Origin: Planctomycetota bacterium
GTDB taxonomy: Bacteria; Planctomycetota; Phycisphaerae; Phycisphaerales; Phycisphaeraceae
Length of the DNA stretch: 64,000 bases
Direction of reading: 5' to 3'
Assembly: GCA_016350165.1 (NCBI GenBank)
Contig: CP066225.1
Location: forward strand, 248,001 to 312,000
Positions 8,909 to 17,730 of this stretch are shown here, piece by piece; the stretch's first letter is position 1; every line of letters begins with the position of its first letter. The notes beneath the pieces were generated by a model. That model saw only the letters and a program-made list of their open reading frames with translations, had not been told where the DNA came from and made no database searches. The position numbers and the translations under genes were made by a program.

Positions 8909-9775
8909 TTATTTCTTTTCTGGCTTGGGGAGCGTACGAATGACGTCGAGGACGTTGGTTTCGTAGGAACGTTGAGCGAATCGGTATTTTGAGGGGTCGT
9001 TGTAGTCTGGGTAGGTTTTCTTGATGAATTTAGTGAGTTCTTTTATTCGTGTGCTAGCGACAGGGTGAGTTTGAAGGAATTCGATTGAAGCACCGCTGCC
9101 TGCTTCACGTTTGAGGACTTCCATGACTTGAACTTGTGCGATAGGGTTGAAGCCAAGCTTGGTCATGTAGCGGAGACCGAGTCGGTCAGCTTCGAGTTCG
9201 TGGCCTCGACTGAATGCGAGAACGGTGAGATTGCCTCCTACCCCAACGCCTACGCCCATCCATTGAAGTGCTTCATCATCATTGATACCGCCTGCAACAC
9301 CGAGACCAGCGGCTGCTGCGGTGACCATGACATGCTGAAAAAGACGATCATTCATATGACGAGCGGTGACGTGACCGATTTCATGGCCGAGGATACCGGC
9401 GAGCTGCGCTTCGTTGGTGAGCTGTTCGAGCATGCCACGCGTGACGAAGACTTTGCCGCCGGGTAGTGCGAAAGCGTTGATGATTTCATCGTTGACGACA
9501 AAAAACTCCCAATCGAGATCGGGCTGCTCGCTGACGGCTGCAAGTTTATCGCCCAGATTAGTGACGTAAGTGCGGATTGAGGGTGAAGGTATTTCGCCGC
9601 CGAGCTGTTTGACGAGTTTTGGAGCTTCGGTTGCGCCGATACTGCGTTCCTGTTCGGGAGAGAGCATGTTGGGTTGGGAGCGGCCTGTGGCTTTGTTGGT
9701 GGAACAGGCGGCGAGCGGGAGGATGAGTGAGAGGAGAAGGAGGAGTGTGATGAATTTTTGTGTTTTTGTCTGCAT
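8909..9775 (-). CDS. M48 family metalloprotease lipoprotein
   Basis: Protein of 288 residues with a lipoprotein signal (lipobox LAAC, Cys24), placing it on the periplasmic face of a membrane. The zinc site HEIGH is at 131-135 and the third ligand lies in HELEAD (about 192-197), followed by the QTHPVASTRI block typical of BepA/LoiP/YfgC-type peptidases. Those enzymes degrade or help assemble outer-membrane proteins; the same envelope quality-control role is inferred. No TPR tail is present, so it is closer to LoiP length than BepA. Transcribed alone, convergent with the exported paralog at 7582. Confidence 0.9.
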   Translation of the reverse strand: MQTKTQKFITLLLLLSLILPLAACSTNKATGRSQPNMLSPEQERSIGATEAPKLVKQLGGEIPSPSIRTYVTNLGDKLAAVSEQPDLDWEFFVVNDEIINAFALPGGKVFVTRGMLEQLTNEAQLAGILGHEIGHVTARHMNDRLFQHVMVTAAAAGLGVAGGINDDEALQWMGVGVGVGGNLTVLAFSRGHELEADRLGLRYMTKLGFNPIAQVQVMEVLKREAGSGASIEFLQTHPVASTRIKELTKFIKKTYPDYNDPSKYRFAQRSYETNVLDVIRTLPKPEKK

Positions 9776-10319
9776 GCTTGATCTCGTAGATGGAGATGGT
9801 TGTTGTCTACATGTTAGAGACGCCTGTTAAAAGATGACGGCTCTGCTTTATTGTTGCCAAATGTTTGAAATGGGCAAGAGGCTGTTTGTGAGAAGATGAG
9901 AGGTAAGTATGCGTAGATTGGAGGCGAGATGAGATGGTAAAAGCGTGGTTGGTATTTCCAGATTTGTTTGATGTAAGTAAATATTTCTTATCGGTTTAGG
10001 TGAAGCTGAGTGCGAAATGGTTATGGGCAATGAGTGATAAGATTATTGGACCTACGCGATGGGGTGAAATACGGATGAAAAGTGGTTTTTTGAGCTAAAT
10101 TTGGGGTTGTGATATATATCCGGACGTGGAAGCGGGAGGGGGAATATGTGGGTGAAGAAAAAATGGGGTTGAGGTCGATGAATATTGTGTCAGCAATGAC
10201 GCACATCTGGCCAAAGGATTGGTCGCGGAAAATTTGGTAAGCGTAATTGAACAAGGACGTTTAAATTCGCAAGGTAATGGCCGCAAGGCTTGGGATTCAC
10301 AGATCTGGAGTGAGTACCT
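9776..10319. other. Gene-free divergent region
   Basis: About 540 bases between the divergent M48 and corrinoid-fold genes. It is G-rich and must hold the promoters for both, but no convincing -35/-10 pair, riboswitch fold or short gene was recognised. Confidence 0.45.
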
Positions 10320-11027
10320 ATGGCGAACCGTCGCAATGTCCTTCAAGAACGTTTCTTTAATACTTTGATTAGTGGTGATCGTAGTGGAGCTCGCAATATT
10401 GTGAGTGAAGCCTTGGATGCTGATTGTTCAGCAGAGGTCATCATGTCACACTTGTTCTGGCCTACAGTTGAAATGATCCAGAACTTGCACCGCAATGATC
10501 AGATTACAAACCTTTCATATCACTATGCAACACGTTTGCTTCGAGGTTTGGTTGATCAGATGCAGTTGCGTTTGGAACAGAAAGCTACACGCGGTGAGAT
10601 TGTCTTGCTGACATGTGGTGAAGAGGAAAGCGAAGAGTTGGCGGCACAGATGGCGTCTGACTTAATGGAAGCAGATGGTTATACGGTATTCTTCTGCGGT
10701 GGCGGGATTGCGAATGATGAGTTGGTTGAGCAGTTGGGAACAGTTCAGGCAGACAAGTTGGTTGTGTTTGGCGCGATGCCAGGTACAGTGCCACAGACAC
10801 GTCTGCTGATCGACAGGTTGCATGAAATTGGTGTGTGCCCGAACGTTCAGATCGTTGTTGGCGGTGGTGTATTCAACCGTGCAGATGGTTTGGCTGAAGA
10901 GATTGGTGCAGACCTATGGGCGAAGACACCGAGCGAATTAGTGCAGGTGATGAATGACAAGCCAAGTCGCCGTATGACAGAAGATCAGCGTACCGTTGGT
11001 CGCAAGCGTCGCACGGCAGCTGCTTGA
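10320..11027 (+). CDS. Corrinoid-type (B12-binding fold) regulatory protein lacking the ligand histidine
   Basis: Protein of 235 residues. N-terminal helical cap (about 1-90) with the FWPTVEMIQNLHRNDQIT pattern seen in methionine-synthase-like cap and MerR/CarH sensor domains, then a Rossmann-like B12-binding domain (about 92-212) with LLTCGEEESEE, GYTVFFCGGG, VVFGAMPG and VVGGGVFN. In canonical members the first loop carries DxHxxG with the cobalt-ligating His; here it reads CGEEESEELA and has no His, so base-off/His-on B12 binding is unlikely. The tail is basic (KRRTAAA). A GGAG lies about 9 nt before the ATG. Probably a sensor or partner protein; its ligand is unknown. Confidence 0.75.
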   Translation: MANRRNVLQERFFNTLISGDRSGARNIVSEALDADCSAEVIMSHLFWPTVEMIQNLHRNDQITNLSYHYATRLLRGLVDQMQLRLEQKATRGEIVLLTCGEEESEELAAQMASDLMEADGYTVFFCGGGIANDELVEQLGTVQADKLVVFGAMPGTVPQTRLLIDRLHEIGVCPNVQIVVGGGVFNRADGLAEEIGADLWAKTPSELVQVMNDKPSRRMTEDQRTVGRKRRTAAA

Positions 11028-11101
11028 AGGGCATAGCGTGAGTATTTAAGATACTTACTGGGGATACAAACCGGGGTCGGGATAAAAATCCAGATCAAAC
11101 T

Positions 11102-11136
11102 AAGCGTCGCATAGAAATATGTGGCGCTTGTTTTTT
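11102..11136 (+). terminator. Terminator after the corrinoid-fold gene
   Basis: Stem AAGCGTCGCATA/TATGTGGCGCTT with two G-U pairs and a GAAA loop, followed by GTTTTTT. Confidence 0.8.
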
Positions 11137-11174
11137 GCTTATTTTATAGAGGTATTGGGTGGCTTGGGATCTGT

Positions 11175-12191
11175 TTAGTTGTCGATTGAAGTAACGGCCA
11201 CTTTTTCTTCGATGGGTTCGACTTGTGCGAGTTCATAGTCGGCGACGCCGACGTGGGTCGCGTTAGTGGTAGCGAGTGCGAGTGCAGATTTTAGGATTTG
11301 GTCGGGTGGGAGTTCGCGAAGTTGGCCGTCAATGAGGCCTGCGACCATAGTGTCGCCGCAACCAACTGTGTTGACGATTTGGTCTTTCGGAATATCTATT
11401 TTGCCCTGCCAAGCGTTACCCTCAGGATCGATCATAATAGCGCCGTCTCCGCCGAGTGTGACGACAACCCATTCGACGCGAGTGGCGAGGAGGCGAGCGG
11501 CTTTGAGGATTTCATCGTGAGATAAAATTGCGGGGACGCCGATCATTTCTGCGAGTTCCTCGAGGTTGGGTTTTACGAGATAGCAGATTTTTGACGAAGG
11601 ATTGGGTTGAGGTGTATCGTCGATATTGATGGTGTCTGTGTGGAGGATGGAGCGAAGTGTTTGGCCATCAACGTCTAGGATGACGCGAGAGCCTGCGGAC
11701 ATGGCGACGTTGACGAGCGTGTAGAAATCAGCGAGTTCCATGCCTGTGGGAAGTGAGCCGCTGAAAACGATGATGGTATCAGGACGTGCGAGGAGGCCGA
11801 CTTTGGAGGTGATGCGACCGAGGGCGTGGGGCGAGATGGTGTAGCCTTCAGTGCGGATATGGGTGTCTGTGTTGTTTTTGGGATCAACGATGGTGATGTT
11901 TTCGCGTGTGGCACCTTTGACGGTGAGGAGCTGGTTTTTGACTGAGCCCGGGCCGACGGTTTTGAGATATCGTTCATATTCTTCGGCGTGCTGCTCACCG
12001 GCGTAACCTGTAGCGACGTTCATCCAACCGAGACGTGCAAGGGTTCTTGAGACGTTAATGCCCTTCCCTGCAGGGTATCGGTTGATTTGTCGCGCTTTTG
12101 CGTGCTTCCCGACTGTGAAATTGTCGGCTTCGAGGACGCGATCCACGGCTGTATTGAGTGTTACGGTGATAATTGAAAGGCTCTTGCTCAT
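11175..12191 (-). CDS. 1-phosphofructokinase-family sugar kinase (PfkB)
   Basis: Protein of 338 residues of the PfkB/ribokinase superfamily, FruK/LacC branch: opens with TVTLNTAVDRV (the TLNPAxD element), AGKGINVSRTL near 41-51, FSGSLPTG near 143-150, PNLEEL near 208-213, and the anion-hole/catalytic NTVGCGDTM at 274-282 (Asp280; GCGD in place of the usual GAGD). It should phosphorylate fructose 1-phosphate or tagatose 6-phosphate with ATP; which one cannot be decided here because no PTS or fru genes are adjacent. Single-gene unit, convergent with the corrinoid-fold gene. Confidence 0.88.
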   Translation of the reverse strand: MSKSLSIITVTLNTAVDRVLEADNFTVGKHAKARQINRYPAGKGINVSRTLARLGWMNVATGYAGEQHAEEYERYLKTVGPGSVKNQLLTVKGATRENITIVDPKNNTDTHIRTEGYTISPHALGRITSKVGLLARPDTIIVFSGSLPTGMELADFYTLVNVAMSAGSRVILDVDGQTLRSILHTDTINIDDTPQPNPSSKICYLVKPNLEELAEMIGVPAILSHDEILKAARLLATRVEWVVVTLGGDGAIMIDPEGNAWQGKIDIPKDQIVNTVGCGDTMVAGLIDGQLRELPPDQILKSALALATTNATHVGVADYELAQVEPIEEKVAVTSIDN

Positions 12192-12334
12192 TATGTAGTG
12201 ATTTTATCACACCTCAAGGGAAAGTGTGGGTGAGAAGTCATTAAGGGGGTACCCCTGAATAACCGATACAGAGTTTACAGAGCGTCTACGTTAACAGGCG
12301 CTGCAGAAGAACATGAAAAGGAAATGGGCTTGAC

Positions 12335-12658
12335 ATGTTACATGTACCCGAACGACGACGAGATTTGAGGCTACGGATTGCCCGCACGGTGAAGATTTAT
12401 AATCATCTGACGGGTAAGTATATTGCTGGGAAGACGCTGGACGTATCAGCGGGTGGAGCGATGATCGTATTTGGTCGTCATGCAAAATTACATCCGGGAC
12501 AGCGGGTACAGATCGGGATCGCTCGTGACGCGAGACAGGCGTTATTGGCGTCGGAGGACATGTTGGACGCAACGGTTGTGAGGAGCTTGCCACAAACCTT
12601 GGGAACGAAGGTCGCAATAGAGTTTGATGAACGACGTTCTATGAAGGTCGCGGCGTAG
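12335..12658 (+). CDS. PilZ domain protein
   Basis: Protein of 107 residues made of one PilZ domain: the basic RRRDLRLR at 7-14 (RxxxR of the c-di-GMP site) and DVSAGG at 36-41 (D/NxSxxG) are both intact, so c-di-GMP binding is expected. Stand-alone PilZ proteins act as adaptors on motility, pilus or exopolysaccharide machinery. It lies 180 nt upstream of the Tad ATPase in the same direction, which suggests, but does not prove, a role in controlling that pilus. An AGGA lies about 12 nt before the ATG. Confidence 0.85.
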   Translation: MLHVPERRRDLRLRIARTVKIYNHLTGKYIAGKTLDVSAGGAMIVFGRHAKLHPGQRVQIGIARDARQALLASEDMLDATVVRSLPQTLGTKVAIEFDERRSMKVAA

Positions 12659-12837
12659 GGTGAATCATAAGTGCGAATATTTTTCTTGCTTTAGAGACGC
12701 ATAAGATTTATTTTTTAGTGAACGCAACGCTGCAAATATCGCTTCCATGCGAGATCCAACCTAACTTGCTGAAAAGCAAAATCCTGAAACAAATTTAGGT
12801 AACACGGTCGCAATGACTGTGTGGCGAGATTGCAGTT

Positions 12838-13962
12838 ATGACAAGCCAAAAGATTTTCGAGACGACGATACGTCATTACCTGGCGCCGATTATCGAATAT
12901 TTGGATGATCCGGGCGTATCTGAGGTAATGGTCAATCGATTTGATGAGATTTACATAGAGAAAGCCGGGGAGCTCATCCGTGTTCCAGCTGCTTTTGCTG
13001 ACATAGAACATTATGAAGCGGCAGCGAATAATATCCTTCAATTTACGAGACAATCCTTTAACAGTGACAAAACGCTGATGGATGCAAGACTGCCTGACGG
13101 ATCGCGTGTTCATGTGGCGAAGTCGCCTTGCGCACGATATGGCACGGTGATGACAATTCGTAAATTCTGCAAGGACATGTTGGATATTGACTGGTTAACT
13201 GAATTGGGAACACTGACGCCTCAGGCTAAACATTTCATACGGATGGCAGTGGAGGGGGAACAGAATCTGCTTGTGACGGGTGGTACATCATCTGGTAAAA
13301 CGTCTTTGCTGAATGCTCTTTCTGTGTTTATTCCTTCGACGCAACGAATTGTGGTGATTGAGGACTCCGCTGAGTTGCAGCTACAGAAAGATCATGTTGT
13401 TTCTATGGAAACGAAAGCACCAGACCGGTTTGGTCGTGGAGCGGTAACAATTCGTGATTTGTTTAAATCATCGCTGCGTTTGAGGCCTGACCGCATTATC
13501 ATTGGTGAAGTGCGTGGGGGTGAGGCACTGGACATGATTCAGGCAATGACATCCGGGCATGGTGGATCGATGGGTACCCTACACGCGAATAATCCGATGG
13601 ATGCGATGAATCGTCTTGAAACAATGGCGATGATGGCGAAAGTAGATTTGCCTCTGACGGCATTGCGAGGCCAAATTGCTTCAGCGATTGATATGGTCGT
13701 ACAAATGTCACGTCATGATGGTGGAAAGCGGATCGTAACACAGATAACGGAGATCGGGGCGTTGGGTGAGAATGGTCGTCACGGGCTGAAAGATCTATTT
13801 AAGCTCGATAAATCAGAAAAATGCAATGAAAATGGAAAAAATACGTTTGAATTAAGGTGGACGGGTGAAAGGCCTGAGCTAGCAGACCGTCTTAGTAATG
13901 AACAGCTCATGTCATGCGATGAATCATTGCATGACATATTCGGGCTGGTGACGAGCGAATAA
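12838..13962 (+). CDS. tadA/cpaF: Tad secretion ATPase TadA/CpaF (short form)
   Basis: Protein of 374 residues, PilT/VirB11-like hexameric ATPase that powers Flp pilus assembly. N-terminal domain with YLDDPGVSEVMVNRFDEIYIEK, ARLPDGSRVHV, then Walker A GGTSSGKTS near 148-156, Asp box VVIEDSAELQL, Walker B LRPDRIIIGEVRGGEALDM and the His box GSMGTLHANN. It lacks the extra N-terminal region of many CpaF proteins and is clearly distinct from the FHA-fused paralog at 18601. It heads a unit with two pilins and the TadV peptidase (gap 40 nt). No strong ribosome site is seen. Confidence 0.92.
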   Translation: MTSQKIFETTIRHYLAPIIEYLDDPGVSEVMVNRFDEIYIEKAGELIRVPAAFADIEHYEAAANNILQFTRQSFNSDKTLMDARLPDGSRVHVAKSPCARYGTVMTIRKFCKDMLDIDWLTELGTLTPQAKHFIRMAVEGEQNLLVTGGTSSGKTSLLNALSVFIPSTQRIVVIEDSAELQLQKDHVVSMETKAPDRFGRGAVTIRDLFKSSLRLRPDRIIIGEVRGGEALDMIQAMTSGHGGSMGTLHANNPMDAMNRLETMAMMAKVDLPLTALRGQIASAIDMVVQMSRHDGGKRIVTQITEIGALGENGRHGLKDLFKLDKSEKCNENGKNTFELRWTGERPELADRLSNEQLMSCDESLHDIFGLVTSE

Positions 13963-14002
13963 GTTTGCAGAAAACGACTGTGAAGTAATTCAGGAGTCGA
14001 CG

Positions 14003-14203
14003 ATGATCAAAAAACATACAAGACGAATTCGTGTAACGTGCAAGCGATTCATCAGGAATCAGCGTGGCGCGACGATGCTTGAATGGTTGTTGGTTGTCGG
14101 AGCGATAGTTTTACCGAGCTATGTTGTGATACAGATTCTGCTGGATACGCTTGTTGGTTACTATCAGATGTCGGTGGAAGTGAATGGCCTGCCGTTCCCA
14201 TGA
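14003..14203 (+). CDS. flp: Flp-type pilin 1
   Basis: Protein of 66 residues. Basic leader, then G22 followed by ATMLE with Glu27 at +5, and a hydrophobic stretch LLVVGAIVLPSYVVIQILL, the Flp/type IVb prepilin pattern. Cleavage after Gly22 by the TadV peptidase encoded nearby is expected. The very short C-terminus (ending GLPFP) gives a mature pilin of about 44 residues. AGGAG lies 6 nt before the ATG. It is followed directly by a second pilin. Confidence 0.85.
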   Translation: MIKKHTRRIRVTCKRFIRNQRGATMLEWLLVVGAIVLPSYVVIQILLDTLVGYYQMSVEVNGLPFP

Positions 14204-14265
14204 ACAAAAGGATGTTCGTGATTGAGTCAAACCGTATTTTTCATCGACATACAGGAAGGATGAAC

Positions 14266-14484
14266 ATGTTAAAGCGCGTAAAAGAAAAGTGTGTAGCTGT
14301 GCGTGATTTTGGAATGCGTTTACATCGAAGTGAGCAAGGAGCTGAGGGTATTGAAAAGCTTCTGATTATTGGCGCAATTGTGTTGCCATTGTTGATCGTG
14401 TTGATTTGGTTCCGTAATGAAATATCAGCCTGGGCGAAGGACAAATGGAGTGCTGTTCAGTCTGAAGCGGATGCTGATATTTAG
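14266..14484 (+). CDS. flp: Flp-type pilin 2
   Basis: Protein of 72 residues with leader ending EQG25, then AEGIE (Glu30 at +5) and hydrophobic KLLIIGAIVLPLLIVLIWF, again a type IVb prepilin. It shares the GAIVLP core with pilin 1 but has a longer acidic C-terminus (AKDKWSAVQSEADADI). I chose the ATG at 14266, which has AGGAAGGA 5 nt upstream; the ATG at 14260 overlaps that site. The pair could be a major and a minor pilin. Confidence 0.82.
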   Translation: MLKRVKEKCVAVRDFGMRLHRSEQGAEGIEKLLIIGAIVLPLLIVLIWFRNEISAWAKDKWSAVQSEADADI

Positions 14485-14540
14485 CCGATGCGTTATGCTT
14501 GGTTAAATCAATTAACACACGATGTCAGCAAAGGCGCGTT

Positions 14541-15098
14541 ATGTTTGTTTTGCCACTGATAGCTTATTGCCTATTGATTGCGGTCGTTGCGATTGGCGCG
14601 ACGACGGATGTTAAGCGTGGGATCGTGCCCAACCGTTTAACATATAGTGCGATCATGATTGGTTTAATTTTCTGGTGTATTTCAGGGGTTATGGGAGCGG
14701 AGATTGGATTAAAGGCGTCGGCTATTGGTTTTGCTGCGGGGTTAGTGCCTTTTGTGTTTTTGTATGCACTGGGCGGATTAGGTGGTGGTGATGTCAAGCT
14801 TATGGCTGCAGTTGGTACATTAAGTGCATCATGGCAGTGTGTTTTATCGACTACAGTTTATGCACTGTTTTTTGCGATGCTTTTGTGTGTGATCGTCATG
14901 ATTAAACGCAAGATTGCATGGCAAACACTCTCGAGATTGTTCACGGCATTCCTGTTTGCAAGAGCAGGAAGCAAAGTAAGTTTCGAGAAACCTGGTGCTC
15001 ATATACCATTTGCTGCAGCAATTGCATTCGGCGCATTGTTAGCTGGCGCTGAGCAAATGCTCGGGCTTACAACACCATGGTCATGGTTAAATCCATAA
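14541..15098 (+). CDS. tadV/cpaA: Prepilin peptidase TadV/CpaA
   Basis: Protein of 185 residues, A24-type aspartic prepilin peptidase of the short TadV/CpaA kind without the N-methylase domain. The two catalytic Asp motifs are TTDVKRG (near 27-33) and GLGGGDVKLM (near 78-87), among six or so membrane segments. It should cleave the two Flp prepilins encoded just upstream. The ATG at 14541 has AAAGG 6 nt upstream; an earlier in-frame TTG is not supported. A terminator follows, ending this first Tad unit. Confidence 0.9.
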   Translation: MFVLPLIAYCLLIAVVAIGATTDVKRGIVPNRLTYSAIMIGLIFWCISGVMGAEIGLKASAIGFAAGLVPFVFLYALGGLGGGDVKLMAAVGTLSASWQCVLSTTVYALFFAMLLCVIVMIKRKIAWQTLSRLFTAFLFARAGSKVSFEKPGAHIPFAAAIAFGALLAGAEQMLGLTTPWSWLNP

Positions 15099-15106
15099 AA
15101 AATAAG

Positions 15107-15135
15107 ATGCACATCGCAATGATGTGCATTTGTTA
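15107..15135 (+). terminator. Terminator or attenuator inside the Tad locus
   Basis: Perfect 9-bp stem ATGCACATC/GATGTGCAT with a 5-nt loop and then TTGTTATT. The T run is interrupted, so it may be only a partial stop between the pilin unit and the kinase unit. Confidence 0.6.
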
Positions 15136-15168
15136 TTCCTCAGTATTGCATAACCTCCACCGGACATC

Positions 15169-17694
15169 ATGAATATGAACGAGTCTGAATTCAAGAAGCC
15201 GCATTTATCGCCATTGAATCCGGGTGATCGTGTTGGGCCTTATACGATTGTTGAGCAGATAGGATCGGGTGGCAGTTCGATCGTTTTTAAAGCGAAAGAT
15301 ACGCTGCTAAATCATTTTGTTGCTGTAAAGCACATCATGCTTGATCCAGCAACCGATGATGAGCATCTTCGACATCGTGTTCAACAAGAAATTGCGATTC
15401 ATAAAAAAGTGACAGCTGATTTCCCAAACTATCTGGTTAAGATGCTCGACTTTATTGATGATCCACGCGGCATCTTTATTGTGATGGAATATATTGATGG
15501 ACCATCACTTGAACAAATTCTGATGATGTCCCCAGCACCGATGCCGCTACGTCAAGCACTGGGGATCATTGCTGGCACTGCTGTTGCGCTGAATCACATC
15601 CACCAGAAAGGCATTATCCATCGTGATTTGAAGCCTGCAAATATCATTATGCCACGAACTGGTGGTTTAAAGCTTACCGACTTTGGCTTGGCGACAATTA
15701 TTGCTGAGCAGGAAACCATGTCGCTCGGTTCAGCGCGTTATATGGCACCTGAAATGTTTGAAGATGCCAATGCTGATATAAGATCCGACCTATATTCACT
15801 TGGCTTGATCTCATATGAATGCATCATTGGCAGAACTAATTTTGAAATTGCATTCCGCTCAATATTGCGTGATAAACGTAATCAGGCACTGCGTTGGATG
15901 AAGTGGCACACAAATCCACGTGCACAGGCTGCATCGATTAATCAATTCATGCCTGACTTGGATCCAAAAGTTAATGAATTTATTGGCCGATTGATGGCTA
16001 AAGATTCTGATCAACGTGTTCCTACTACGACGGATCTTGTCAATGCAATTCGTGTTCATTTTGTCGATTTACAAATCCCTACGTCTGAGTTCGATGCACA
16101 AGCAACCTCCAACATCAATCAAACAGTATCGTCAGCACAGGACACTGCCCCCCTACCCCGCTTTAGTAAATCATTCAAAATCACTGCATTAATTGCATTG
16201 ATTATTCTTTTGTCTGGTGCGGGAACAGGCCTTGTTTTGTATAGCAAGAAACAATCTGAATATAAGCGTCAAGTACGCATTGCTGAAGAACAGTTGTTGA
16301 ATGCAAAAGATCATTTTAAAGATGGTGATTATGAGCAAGCTTTAGTTTCATACAACAACGTAACTGATGTTTGGTCCAAAGAAACAAAATGGGGTCGTGT
16401 TGCAGAAACTGGAAGCGAACTTGCAAAAGGTCAGCTTGCAATGCAAGAAGCGAAGTTTGACGAGGCAATCGCTTACTTCAAACAAGCTGCTGCGATAAAA
16501 AATAGAGATACACATCAGATTGAGCTACTGATCAGCGAAGCTGAGCAACGCCGGGATTTCCATCAAGCTGTAACACGTATTGAGCAAGACATCACAGAGC
16601 TACGTCTTATACAAGCTGAAGCTACACTTGCGAATTGGCGTAAATTGCAACTGACGCAAGAGGAAGCTGAAAAAATTGGTGAACTTGAAGTACGCTTGAG
16701 TGACCAGCGTTTCCAAGTGGAAGTTGACCGTATTATCAAGAAAGCTGAAGCGATGGTAGCACGTGGCCAACGTGAAGCGGCCATTCGTGAGCTAAACATT
16801 GCGATTAAACGAATGGAAAGCACTCAGCTTCGCCAAAAATATGAGCACCTGATTGCTAATGCGACTTATGAGATGTCAATTGCTGAAGCTCAAACAGCTG
16901 AAGCTGACAACAAATATGGCCTTGCAGTCAAGCATTACCTCAAAGCTTATGAAATTAAAAAATCTGATTCTTTAAAAGAAAAGCTTAGCGATCTTCAAAG
17001 CCGAGCGGAGCTTGAGAAAGGTTTAAAGCATCTGCGTGAAGGTGATGTTAATCGCGCACGTATCGCATTGCTAAGTTCGTTAGGTTACAAAGAGAATCCC
17101 GCTGCGAAAGAAGCATTGAAGCAAATTGATGATGCAGATAGATATGAACTTTTCATGGCTGCTGGTCAGGAAGCTTTCGAAAGTGGTAATTATGAAGCTG
17201 CGTTGAATCATTTCAAGAGTGCAATCGATATCGAATCAACTATTGATGCGAACGATAACTACCGTGAAGCTTCTATGCGTTATTACATAGAAGAATGCAA
17301 CAAATCAATAGATAGTTACGATATGGAACGTGCTAATCAAATGCTTGCTAAAGCAGAAGCAATTGACTCAGGCCATCCATATCTCGATACAGCTCGTGAG
17401 CAATTCATCATCACAAAGGAATATCTCAAACATTTACAAAAAGGTGATGAGAGTCGTAAACAATCTCGCTTTGCTGAAGCAAAACGTTCGTATCGTCGTG
17501 CAATGAAGATTATTAATTCATCTGAAGTTAAAGAACGACTTCAAGATATTGAATATGAACACCTACTTGCAAAAGCTAGAGCATTCCTTGCTGTTGGTGA
17601 TAAAAAAAATGCGCTTGCTATTATCGAAGTCGCATTAGAAATTCGAGAATCTTCTGAACTAACTGCGCTATATCAAGAAGCGTTAAAAGAATAG
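15169..17694 (+). CDS. Membrane Ser/Thr protein kinase with TPR-like repeats
   Basis: Protein of 841 residues. Hanks-type kinase domain 20-295: Gly loop GSGGSS, VAVK (Lys54), HRDLKPAN (catalytic Asp153), DFG (171-173), APE (193-195). A single membrane segment at about 336-358 puts the C-terminal 480 residues outside. That part is helical, with repeated A..LL.A...F..G.YE.AL..Y..A units like TPRs. The PknB-like layout suggests an external assembly sensor linked to cytosolic phosphorylation. It lies in the same unit as two FHA proteins, which bind phosphothreonine, so they are the likely targets (inference). No strong ribosome site is visible before the start. Confidence 0.9.
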   Translation: MNMNESEFKKPHLSPLNPGDRVGPYTIVEQIGSGGSSIVFKAKDTLLNHFVAVKHIMLDPATDDEHLRHRVQQEIAIHKKVTADFPNYLVKMLDFIDDPRGIFIVMEYIDGPSLEQILMMSPAPMPLRQALGIIAGTAVALNHIHQKGIIHRDLKPANIIMPRTGGLKLTDFGLATIIAEQETMSLGSARYMAPEMFEDANADIRSDLYSLGLISYECIIGRTNFEIAFRSILRDKRNQALRWMKWHTNPRAQAASINQFMPDLDPKVNEFIGRLMAKDSDQRVPTTTDLVNAIRVHFVDLQIPTSEFDAQATSNINQTVSSAQDTAPLPRFSKSFKITALIALIILLSGAGTGLVLYSKKQSEYKRQVRIAEEQLLNAKDHFKDGDYEQALVSYNNVTDVWSKETKWGRVAETGSELAKGQLAMQEAKFDEAIAYFKQAAAIKNRDTHQIELLISEAEQRRDFHQAVTRIEQDITELRLIQAEATLANWRKLQLTQEEAEKIGELEVRLSDQRFQVEVDRIIKKAEAMVARGQREAAIRELNIAIKRMESTQLRQKYEHLIANATYEMSIAEAQTAEADNKYGLAVKHYLKAYEIKKSDSLKEKLSDLQSRAELEKGLKHLREGDVNRARIALLSSLGYKENPAAKEALKQIDDADRYELFMAAGQEAFESGNYEAALNHFKSAIDIESTIDANDNYREASMRYYIEECNKSIDSYDMERANQMLAKAEAIDSGHPYLDTAREQFIITKEYLKHLQKGDESRKQSRFAEAKRSYRRAMKIINSSEVKERLQDIEYEHLLAKARAFLAVGDKKNALAIIEVALEIRESSELTALYQEALKE

Positions 17695-17730
17695 ATTGCT
17701 AACAAACTTCCTGAATGGGTATTTATAAAA

